From: Actinomycetota bacterium
GTDB lineage: Bacteria > Actinomycetota > Thermoleophilia > Gaiellales > Gaiellaceae
Length of the DNA: 12,881 bases
Direction of reading: 5' to 3'
Assembly: GCA_005883365.1 (NCBI GenBank)
Contig: VAXA01000110.1
Location: 1-12,881, forward strand
Part shown: piece by piece, positions 6,381 through 12,881 of the stretch
Position numbering within the stretch: position 1 is the first letter of the stretch
Layout of the letters: each line of letters starts with the position of its first letter
Made by a program: the position numbers and the translations under genes
Notes under the pieces: model-generated
The model's database searches: none
Seen by the model: only the letters and a program-made list of their open reading frames with translations
What the model was told of the DNA's origin: nothing

Positions 6381-6386
6381 TAGGAT
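6381..6386 (+). promoter_or_regulatory. Candidate -10 box for leaderless transcription of the GluRS-like gene
   Basis: TAGGAT matches the TAnnnT actinobacterial -10 pattern and ends six bases before the ATG at 6393. This is the spacing expected if transcription starts at the A of the ATG. No convincing -35 is seen at 16-19 bases upstream, and no SD site precedes the gene. Confidence 0.35.
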
Positions 6387-6392
6387 CGCCGG

Positions 6393-7361
6393 ATGGCCAG
6401 AGTCCGCTTTGCGCCGAGCCCGACGGGCTCGCTCCACCTCGGCAACGCGCTGAGCGCGGTTGCGAACCGGCGGCTGGGCAAGTGGATGTTGCTCCGGATC
6501 GACGACACCGATCCTGCGCGCAACGTCCCGGACGGGGAGAACGCGATCCTGCGAGATCTCGAGTGGCTCGGAATCGCCTGGGACGAGGGGCCGGTGCGGC
6601 AGAGCGACCGCGCGGAGCGCCACCGCGAGGTGGGCGCGCCACTCGGCGACCGCTTCGAGGGTCTCACGCTCGTGCGCGAGGACGGTTCGCCGACGTACCA
6701 CCTCGCGTCCGTCGTCGACGACATCGACTTCCGCATCACGCATATCGTGCGCGGCAACGATCACCGCCCCAACGAGGAGCTGCACCGGCGGCTCTTCGAC
6801 GCTCTCGGTGCGACAGCGCCGGAGTTCGTCCACCACGGCCTGATCCTCGGGCCCGATGGGCGCAAGCTCGCAAAGCGGGCTCCGGGCGGGACCGTGGCGT
6901 CGCTGCGGGACGAGGGGATCCCGGCCGAGGCCGTGCGCGCGTACCTCGAGGAGCTGGGGCTGCCGCGCCACGACGTCCATCTCGACCCGGCGCGGCTGCG
7001 GCGGCTCTCGACCGAGGCGCTCGCGGCGCTGAGCGACGAGGAGCTGGCGGCCCGCGTCGGCGTGCCCGTCTCGGTGGCGCCGGTGTTGCGCGGCGCGCGC
7101 GACCTCGCCGAGGCACGTGCCTACGCCGCGCTCGTGCTCGAGCCGGCTGAGGCCCAGGTCTACTCGCCCGAGACGCTCGCCCGCTTCCGCGAGCTGGTGG
7201 AGGCGGGAGCGGAGCCGCGCGTGGTCGTGCGGGAGCTGAAGGCGGTCGGCGGCGACCTGAAGGCGCTCCGACTGGCGCTCACCGGGCAGGAGCGCGGCCC
7301 TGAGCTGGCCGCGGTGATCGCTGCCCTCCCGCGCGACGAGCTCCTGCGGCGCGCGACGTAG
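6393..7361 (+). CDS. Miniature glutamyl-tRNA synthetase-like protein (class I)
   Basis: This 322-residue protein has the class I catalytic core of GluRS: RFAPSPTGSLHLGN with the HIGH motif at 15-18, IDDTD (36-40), SPTYHLASVVDD (99-110), RGNDH (120-124) and KLAKR (158-162) for KMSKS. Only about 34 residues separate WDEGP from TYHLA, where ordinary GluRS has over 100, so the acceptor-binding connective insertion and its zinc site are missing. After the core comes a shortened C-terminal helical part, ending in LRLALTGQERGPEL as normal GluRS does, so it is not simply GluQ-RS, which lacks this end. Family knowledge suggests tRNA-Glu charging, but the lost insertion makes another acceptor possible. 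cysS follows after 11 bases. In B. subtilis gltX occupies this position. Confidence 0.8.
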   Translation: MARVRFAPSPTGSLHLGNALSAVANRRLGKWMLLRIDDTDPARNVPDGENAILRDLEWLGIAWDEGPVRQSDRAERHREVGAPLGDRFEGLTLVREDGSPTYHLASVVDDIDFRITHIVRGNDHRPNEELHRRLFDALGATAPEFVHHGLILGPDGRKLAKRAPGGTVASLRDEGIPAEAVRAYLEELGLPRHDVHLDPARLRRLSTEALAALSDEELAARVGVPVSVAPVLRGARDLAEARAYAALVLEPAEAQVYSPETLARFRELVEAGAEPRVVVRELKAVGGDLKALRLALTGQERGPELAAVIAALPRDELLRRAT

Positions 7362-7372
7362 GCTAGGAAGCC

Positions 7373-8643
<1,271 letters not shown>

Positions 8644-8647
<4 letters not shown>

Positions 8648-9354
8648 CGCGCGACCTGGTGTACGGCCGCCGGCCGGTGCGCGAAGCGCTGCGCGGGCCA
8701 CGCGAGGTACTCGAGCTCTGGGCGAGCGAGCGGGCCGTCCGGAGCGAACCGTGGCTACGTGAGGTCGAGCGGCCGCGCGTGCAGACGAAACTTGAGCGGG
8801 ACCTGTCGGAGGTCGCGGGCACACGCGATCACCAGGGCGTCGTCGCCTGGTGCGAGCCATATCGCTACGTGGATGCGTTCGAGCTTGCCGCGCGGCCGGC
8901 GCCGCTTCTCGCGTGCCTCGACCAGGTCAGCGACCCGCGGAACCTCGGCGCCGTGATCCGGAGCGCCGAGGGGGCAGGGGGGAGCGGCGTCGTCGTTCCC
9001 GCGCACGGCTCGGCGCGAGTCACCGCCGCGGTCTGCCGGGCGTCGGCGGGGGCGGTCGAGCATCTTCCGGTCGCCGTCGTGCCGAACCTCGCCCGGTACC
9101 TCGCGGACATCAAGAGCGGCGACCTGTGGGTTGCGGGCGCTGTGGGCGAGTCGGTATCGCCGATGTGGGAGGCCGACCTCTCCGGCGGCCTCGCGTTCGT
9201 CTTCGGAGCCGAGGCCAAGGGACTGCGCCCGCTCGTGCGGCGCACCTGCGACCTGGAGGTCTCGATCCCGCAGCTTGGGTACGTGGAGTCGCTCAACGTC
9301 AGCGTCGCGGCCGCCGTTCTCCTGTACGAGGCACGGAGGCAGCGCGGTGGCTGA
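8644..9354 (+). CDS. rlmB: SPOUT-class RNA 2'-O-ribose methyltransferase (TrmH/RlmB family)
   Basis: The 236-residue protein has the SpoU methyltransferase layout. An N-terminal substrate-binding part begins with LVYGRRPVREAL (5-16), as in RlmB, and is followed by the trefoil-knot domain: motif 1 N100LGAVIRSAEGAG with Asn100, Arg106 and Glu109, motif 2 FVFGAEAKGLRPLV (185-198) and motif 3 IPQLGYVESLNVSVAAAVLLYE (starting at 208). The enzyme methylates a ribose 2'-OH from S-adenosylmethionine; RlmB targets 23S rRNA G2251, and the assignment here rests on the N-terminus and gene order, so another rRNA or tRNA target is possible. The GTG start overlaps the cysS TGA by three bases and the end overlaps the next gene by eight. 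The mrnC gene found between cysS and rlmB in Bacillus is absent. Confidence 0.88.
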
Positions 9355-9781
9355 GCCGACCCTCTACCTCTTCGACGGCTTCAACCTTCTGCACGCGGGC
9401 GGCTTCGGCTCGCCCGAGGAGCTACGCGATCTGCTCGCGAGCTGGGTCGCCGCGCAAGGGGCTCGCGGCGTGCTCGTGTTCGACGGACAGGGATCGAACG
9501 AGCGGCACGGCCCGCTCGAGGTCCGCTGGGCGAAGGACGCGGACGCGCTGCTCGAACGGCTCGCGGCCGAGCACCGCAACAGGGAGCAGGTCGCGATCGT
9601 CTCCTCCGACGCGGCCGTCCGCGGCACGGCGGGGATCGAGGTGCGGAAGATGGCGTCCCAGACCTTCCTCGCCGAGCTTGCGCGACCGAGCCAGCCGGCG
9701 TCGGCTCGCGGCGATCTTCGCGATCGCCTCGACTCTGAGACCCTGGCCAGGCTCGAGCGGTTACGTCGCGGCACGAGCTAG
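9347..9781 (+). CDS. YacP/Rae1-like NYN-domain ribonuclease
   Basis: This 144-residue protein fits the NYN (PIN-like) nuclease family of B. subtilis YacP, known as Rae1, a ribosome-associated mRNA endonuclease. Visible family positions are LFDGFNLLH with D10 and N13, VLVFDGQGS with D46, KDADALLERL with D64/D66, and IVSSDAAVRGTAG with D88, an acidic set suited to metal-dependent cleavage. The closing VRKMASQTFLAEL matches the YacP C-terminal helix, and a basic tail (RDRL...RLERLRRG) follows. The GTG at 9347 overlaps the rlmB-like gene by eight bases and gives the normal N-terminal strand; no SD site is clear, so coupling is likely. Its position between rlmB and sigH is the same as in Bacillus, which strengthens the call. 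Confidence 0.85.
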   Translation: MAEPTLYLFDGFNLLHAGGFGSPEELRDLLASWVAAQGARGVLVFDGQGSNERHGPLEVRWAKDADALLERLAAEHRNREQVAIVSSDAAVRGTAGIEVRKMASQTFLAELARPSQPASARGDLRDRLDSETLARLERLRRGTS

Positions 9782-9795
9782 CGCCCGCTAGCGTC

Positions 9796-9849
9796 CTGGG
9801 TCCACGGCAAACTGGGTCCATAGCAATTGGACTTGTAAAACCTTGGACC
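9796..9849. promoter_or_regulatory. Array of four TGGAC(C) sites upstream of sigH
   Basis: Two direct copies of CTGGGTCCAnnGCAA start at 9796 and 9812. Two copies of TTGGAC(C) in the opposite orientation lie at 9827-9832 and 9843-9849. The GGTCCA/TGGACC cores begin at 9799, 9815, 9828 and 9844, giving 16-, 13- and 16-base steps. The outermost cores are perfect reverse complements. This symmetry looks like an operator for a dimeric or cooperatively binding regulator. Folded as RNA, the sites would form nested stems. Confidence 0.6.
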
Positions 9850-9861
9850 GCTTGCTATCTT
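9833..9861 (+). promoter_or_regulatory. Possible sigH promoter
   Basis: TTGTAA (9833-9838) and TATCTT (9856-9861) are separated by 17 bases, each matching the housekeeping -35 or -10 at four of six positions. The fourth TGGACC site falls in the spacer and the third abuts the -35, so a bound protein would block it. The match is only moderate. Confidence 0.35.
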
Positions 9862-9901
9862 CGCCTCGACCACAGGGTGAGACTTTCGCCCTCACGACGC
9901 C

Positions 9902-9907
9902 GGGAGG
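9902..9907 (+). promoter_or_regulatory. Shine-Dalgarno site of sigH
   Basis: GGGAGG lies four bases before the ATG at 9912 and selects it over the in-frame TTG at 9843, which falls inside the operator-like repeats. Confidence 0.6.
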
Positions 9908-9911
9908 CGCC

Positions 9912-10574
9912 ATGGCTGCTCGCGCTGCCACAGCACGTTCGCCGCAAAAAGCTCAACGAGAGCTAGAGGATCTACAGCTCGTCCTCAAGGCCCGGAACGG
10001 CGACGGAGTCGCGATGGACGCGCTCATCCGCCGCTACACAGGCTTCGTGCGCCTGAAGGCGAGCTCGTACTTCCTCGCCGGCGGCGACAACGACGACCTT
10101 CTGCAGGAGGGGCTGATCGGCCTCTACAAGGCGGTCCGGGACTTCCGCGCCGACAAGGAGACGTCGTTCCGCAGCTTCGCGGAGCTCTGCGTCACGCGGC
10201 AGATCATCACCGCGATCAAGACCGCGACCCGGTTCAAGCACGCGCCGCTCAACACGTACATCTCGTTCAGCCACACGCCGGCCGGGCAGGATGGCGAAGG
10301 GGACTGCACGCTCGGCGACGCCTTGCCGGGGCCGGCGGTGCACGAGCCGCCGCTCGTCGTGATCTCCACCGAGGAGTTGCAGAGCCTCGTCTTCAGCCTC
10401 GGCACCGGCCTCTCGCCGCTCGAGGCAGACGCGTTGCGCCTCTATCTCGAAGGCTCGTCCTACGAGGACATGGCCGACGAGCTCGGCTGCGACACGAAGA
10501 CGATCGACAACGCGCTCCAGCGCGTCAAGCGGAAGATCCTCTCGCACCAAAAGGGCCGCGAAGTCCTGCTGTAG
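9912..10574 (+). CDS. sigH: RNA polymerase sigma factor of the SigH (Spo0H) type
   Basis: The 220-residue protein matches B. subtilis SigH (218 residues) along its length. Region 2 contains LIRRYTGFVRLKASSYF, the core-binding DNDDLLQEGLIGLYKAVRDF, and the promoter-melting and -10 part SFRSFAELCVTRQIITAIKTATR. A loop with KHAPLNTYIS follows, then region 4 with a helix-turn-helix (SSYEDMADELGCDTKTIDNALQRVKRKI). It is a sigma-70 family member of the Spo0H branch, not the actinobacterial ECF factor also called SigH. In Bacillus this factor runs early stationary-phase, competence and sporulation genes; its regulon here is unknown. The ATG at 9912 follows GGGAGG. The 130-base upstream gap carries a promoter-like pair and an operator-like repeat array. 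tRNA-Thr lies 23 bases downstream. Confidence 0.93.
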   Translation: MAARAATARSPQKAQRELEDLQLVLKARNGDGVAMDALIRRYTGFVRLKASSYFLAGGDNDDLLQEGLIGLYKAVRDFRADKETSFRSFAELCVTRQIITAIKTATRFKHAPLNTYISFSHTPAGQDGEGDCTLGDALPGPAVHEPPLVVISTEELQSLVFSLGTGLSPLEADALRLYLEGSSYEDMADELGCDTKTIDNALQRVKRKILSHQKGREVLL

Positions 10575-10597
10575 CGGTCGCTACGCTGCGCGGTGCT

Positions 10598-10670
10598 GCC
10601 GGAGTAGCTCAGCTGGTAGAGCAACGCCCTTGTAAGGCGTGGGTCGTCGGTTCGAGTCCGACCTCCGGCT
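10598..10670 (+). tRNA. tRNA-Thr (anticodon UGU)
   Basis: A complete 73-base cloverleaf. The acceptor stem GCCGGAG (10598-10604) pairs with CTCCGGC (10663-10669), the D arm is GCTC/GAGC, the anticodon arm ACGCC/GGCGT encloses CTTGTAA with anticodon TGT, and the T arm GTCGG/CCGAC encloses TTCGAGT. The discriminator base is T, and CCA is not encoded (TCTC follows), so the 3' end needs tRNA nucleotidyltransferase. It reads ACA codons. It sits 23 bases after sigH and may be on the same transcript. Confidence 0.97.
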
Positions 10671-10682
10671 CTCCTCTCCTCT

Positions 10683-11066
10683 CTAGGCCCTCGTGCGGCT
10701 GAGAAGCGCAGCCAGCACGCGCGGCAGCTCGTCGGCCAGACGCGCCTTGCGCACGTAGTCGTCGGCCCCGGCTTGCCGGATCTCGAGTACTCGCTCCTCG
10801 TAGTCGTGGCCGCTCACGGCGACGATCGGCAGGTCGGGTGACGCCGCTCGCAGGAGCCGCGTCGCCTCGACGCCGTCGAGAACCGGCATCTCGATGTCCA
10901 TCACGACGGCGTCGGGCGCTTCGAGCTCCGCCAGCTCGACCGCGTCCTGTCCGTCGCGTGCCCGCCCCGCCACGGCGAACCGCTCGTCCTGCTCCAGCAC
11001 GAGTGCGATCACGTCGAGGAACGACTCGTCGTCTTCAGCGACGAGAATCCGGAATGGCGGCGACAG
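10683..11066 (-). CDS. Stand-alone response-regulator receiver protein, apparent CTG start
   Basis: From CTG at 11066 the product is 127 residues and is only a receiver domain. FRILVAEDDESF carries the acidic pocket E11/D12/D13, VVMDIEMPVLDG carries the phosphoacceptor D57, VAVSGHD carries the switch Ser85, and DYVRKARL carries Lys107. All key residues are present, so it should be phosphorylated, but there is no output domain. The first ordinary start codon, GTG at 11012, falls after the acidic pocket and would remove it. No ATG, GTG or TTG occurs in frame between the domain start and a strong SD site (AGGAGG, 11073-11078), whereas CTG lies six bases after it. No histidine kinase is in view. 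The gene is tail-to-tail with tRNA-Thr, 12 bases apart. Confidence 0.82.
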   Translation of the reverse strand: MSPPFRILVAEDDESFLDVIALVLEQDERFAVAGRARDGQDAVELAELEAPDAVVMDIEMPVLDGVEATRLLRAASPDLPIVAVSGHDYEERVLEIRQAGADDYVRKARLADELPRVLAALLSRTRA

Positions 11067-11072
11067 TTTTCC

Positions 11073-11078
11073 CCTCCT
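11073..11078 (-). promoter_or_regulatory. Shine-Dalgarno site of the receiver protein
   Basis: AGGAGG on the minus strand is followed by six bases and a CTG at 11066. It is the strongest SD site in the window and the main support for the CTG start. Confidence 0.6.
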
Positions 11079-11122
11079 GCTCGCGTACAGGAGCCTGGGT
11101 ACCCGCCTGCCGGAGGCTGAAT

Positions 11123-12082
11123 CTAGCCGAGCGCCTGCTCGAGGTCGGCCCAGAGGGTCTCGGGATCCTCGAGGCCTGCGCTGAGGCGGAGCAGGCCGGG
11201 CGGGACGCGCTCGCCTTCCCAGCGGCGGCGACTCTCGATGAGGCTCGTCACGCCGCCGAGGGAGGTCGCGTTGACGATCACCCGGGTCGACGTCTCCACC
11301 TTCCGCGCCACGTCGGCATCGGCGACGTCGAACGAGAGCACGCCCCCGAGGCCGGGATAGCGGACGGTCTCGATGGCGGGGTGCGCCCGTAACCGCTGGG
11401 CGAGGAAAGCGGCAGTCTCGGTCTGTCGTCGCACGCGGAGCTCAAGGGTCTTCAAGCCTCGCAGCAATAGCCAGGCGGGGTCGGGAGCGGCGACGATGCC
11501 CGTGCGGCCGCGGAACGTCCGCAACTCCTCCGCGACGGCTTCGTCGCGGCAGACGACGGCGCCGAGCAGCGTGTCGTCGTGGCCGGCGAGGTACTTCGTC
11601 GCGCTATGGAACGCGAAGTCGGCGCCGTGCTCGAGCGGTCGCAGATGGACGGGCGTCGCAACGGTCGCATCGACGACGACCGGTGCCGGATGCGCGACGG
11701 CCGCGGCGAGATTCGGCATCGTGAGGTACGGGTTCGAGGGCGCTTCGAGCCAGACGAGCTGGACCCCGTCCGGCGGCGGCCCCGTCTGGTCGAACTCGAC
11801 GACGCGGACGCCCCACCGCTCGAGGGCGGCGAACGTGACCCCAGTGCCGTAGTAGCCCCCGCCGGCGAGCGCGATCGTGTCGCCCGGCTCGAGCAGAGAG
11901 AGTACGAGCGCCGTCGTCGCGCCGGCGCCGGAGGGGAAGAGGAGGGCCGTGCCGCCGTCCAGCTTCTCGAGCGCGGCCTCGGCGGCGGCGACGGTCGGGT
12001 TGCCGAATCGCTGGTAGTAGAAGTCGCGCGGCTCGCCGCGCTCGTCGTACGGCCACACCGTCGAGCGGTCGAGGGGCTCCAT
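11123..12082 (-). CDS. Cys/Met-metabolism PLP-dependent enzyme (cystathionine gamma-synthase/lyase family)
   Basis: The 319-residue protein belongs to the fold-type I transsulfuration family. YYQRFGNPT (22-30) holds the Tyr and Arg that reach the neighbouring subunit's PLP, LFPSGAGATTAL (48-59) and GGGYYGTGVTF (74-84) form the cofactor pocket, WLEAPSNPYL and VVVDATVATP precede SATKYLAGHDD with the Schiff-base Lys163, and SLGGVTSLIE plus LLRLSAGLED close the C-terminal domain. It is shorter than the usual 380 residues: the N-terminal arm before Tyr22 is reduced and the C-terminal domain is compact. Synthase, gamma-lyase and beta-lyase cannot be told apart by eye. The ATG at 12082 has AGGA next to it, overlapping the stop of the transporter gene ten bases upstream, so the two are probably coupled. 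Confidence 0.88.
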   Translation of the reverse strand: MEPLDRSTVWPYDERGEPRDFYYQRFGNPTVAAAEAALEKLDGGTALLFPSGAGATTALVLSLLEPGDTIALAGGGYYGTGVTFAALERWGVRVVEFDQTGPPPDGVQLVWLEAPSNPYLTMPNLAAAVAHPAPVVVDATVATPVHLRPLEHGADFAFHSATKYLAGHDDTLLGAVVCRDEAVAEELRTFRGRTGIVAAPDPAWLLLRGLKTLELRVRRQTETAAFLAQRLRAHPAIETVRYPGLGGVLSFDVADADVARKVETSTRVIVNATSLGGVTSLIESRRRWEGERVPPGLLRLSAGLEDPETLWADLEQALG

Positions 12083-12092
12083 CGAGCCGATC

Positions 12093-12881
12093 CTACGCGG
12101 GTTCCGGTTGGAGCTCGTCGAGCCGACCCATCCGCGCCAGTGGGGGGAACAGACGGCGCCAGGAGGCTGCGACCCCGATCATCACGGCCCCTCCCCCGAC
12201 CACAGCTGCGACCGTTCCGATCAGAGAGGCCACCGCGCCCGACTCGAACGCTCCGAGCTCGTTCGAGGCGCTGATGAAGACCCACTCCACCGCGCTCACA
12301 CGGCCCTGGAGCTCCGGCGGCGTCACGAGAAGCACCGTGGTGGAGCGGATGTTCATGCTGATCATGTCCGCGAAGCCGCTGACAGCGAGCGCGGCGAGCG
12401 AGAGGGGCAGCGAGCGTGAGAGGCCGAACACGATCATCATCGCACCGAAGGCGGCGACGACCGCGAGCAGGGTCGGGCCGGCGCGGTAGTGGAGCGGCCG
12501 CCGTGCTAGGAGCAGCCCGGCGACGAGCGCGCCGGCCGACGGCGCAGCCCGAAGCGCGCCGAGGCCGACCGGGCCGACGTCGAGGATCGTCCGCGCGAAC
12601 ACCGGCGCCAGCGCGATCGAGTCGCCGAGGAGCACCGCCACGAGATCGAGCGAGATTGCGCCGAGCAGCATCCGCGTGCGCAGGATGAAGCCGATGCCGG
12701 CGGAGAGGCTCTGCCAGTTCAGCTCGGTTTCCGGCGCGACCGCGACACGCGCCGTCACGCCGAGGATCGTGACGAAGGCGAGCAGGAACAAAGCGGCAGC
12801 GGTGATGTACACCGCGACCGGCTCGACGGCGAAGATCACGCCTCCGAGTGCCGGCCCGACGACGATCCCGGCCTGGGTAGC
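12093..12881 (-). CDS. Major facilitator superfamily transporter, C-terminal part
   Basis: The frame is open to the right edge, so the N-terminus lies outside; 262 residues are visible. The first residues (ATQAGIVVGPALGGVIF) match the end of transmembrane helix 4 and start of helix 5 in the MFS_3/enterobactin-exporter (EntS-like) branch, where a VGPALGG motif is typical. Alternating hydrophobic helices follow, a cytoplasmic loop (RVAVAPETELNWQSLSAGIGFILRTR) separates the two halves, and six C-terminal helices end in a short charged tail (RLFPPLARMGRLDELQPEPA). Substrate unknown, probably efflux of a small molecule. The stop lies ten bases before the PLP enzyme on the same strand, so the two may be one transcript, perhaps linking amino-acid or sulfur metabolism with export. 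Confidence 0.85.
   Translation of the reverse strand, partial: ATQAGIVVGPALGGVIFAVEPVAVYITAAALFLLAFVTILGVTARVAVAPETELNWQSLSAGIGFILRTRMLLGAISLDLVAVLLGDSIALAPVFARTILDVGPVGLGALRAAPSAGALVAGLLLARRPLHYRAGPTLLAVVAAFGAMMIVFGLSRSLPLSLAALAVSGFADMISMNIRSTTVLLVTPPELQGRVSAVEWVFISASNELGAFESGAVASLIGTVAAVVGGGAVMIGVAASWRRLFPPLARMGRLDELQPEPA

Noticed and set aside
9796..9826. Start of a CRISPR array or tandem repeat
   Set aside because: There are only two 15-base direct copies, with a 16-base period and no spacers; the pattern continues as inverted sites, pointing to an operator.
9843..9911. TTG start at 9843 for SigH
   Set aside because: It has no SD site and lies in the repeat array; ATG 9912 has GGGAGG and gives the length of known SigH.

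Overview
The window is 12.9 kb of very GC-rich bacterial chromosome, densely coded on both strands, with frequent GTG starts, stop/start overlaps and few Shine-Dalgarno (SD) sites. The gene content fits a deep-branching actinobacterium of the Thermoleophilia type (Gaiellales/Solirubrobacterales). This rests on composition, the short MutY form and a Spo0H-like SigH outside Firmicutes. It is an inference and no rRNA is present to confirm it.

Layout: (1) 1-1516, plus strand: 3' end of a VOC (glyoxalase-like) gene, a 21-codon coupling ORF, ispF and a GNAT-like gene, all overlapping. (2) 1634-2738, minus strand: mutY followed by a small basic protein. (3) 2746-4298, plus strand: a membrane-anchored PQQ-like beta-propeller and a small unknown protein. 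(4) 4295-6234, minus strand: a DRG/TGS-type GTPase followed by a short-chain dehydrogenase. (5) 6393-10670, plus strand: a miniature GluRS-like protein, cysS, an rlmB/trmH-type SPOUT methyltransferase, a YacP/Rae1-like NYN nuclease, a SigH (Spo0H-like) sigma factor and tRNA-Thr(UGU). (6) 10683-12881, minus strand: the 3' part of an MFS transporter, a Cys/Met-metabolism PLP enzyme and a stand-alone response-regulator receiver protein that appears to start at CTG.

Block 5 together with ispF reproduces the Bacillus subtilis order ispF-gltX-(cysE)-cysS-(mrnC)-rlmB-rae1-sigH. This looks like an old translation/tRNA-charging/sigma cluster, here interrupted between ispF and gltX by blocks 2-4 and ended after tRNA-Thr by block 6.

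The most interesting non-coding element is the sigH upstream region, with four TGGAC(C) sites, two in each orientation, at 16-bp spacing around a possible promoter. The gap upstream of the GluRS-like gene holds two mutually exclusive hairpins. I saw no CRISPR array, insertion sequence, phage gene or rRNA. No gap exceeds about 160 bases. The window looks like a mostly housekeeping locus with some unusual protein variants; I found no clear new defence or metabolic system.
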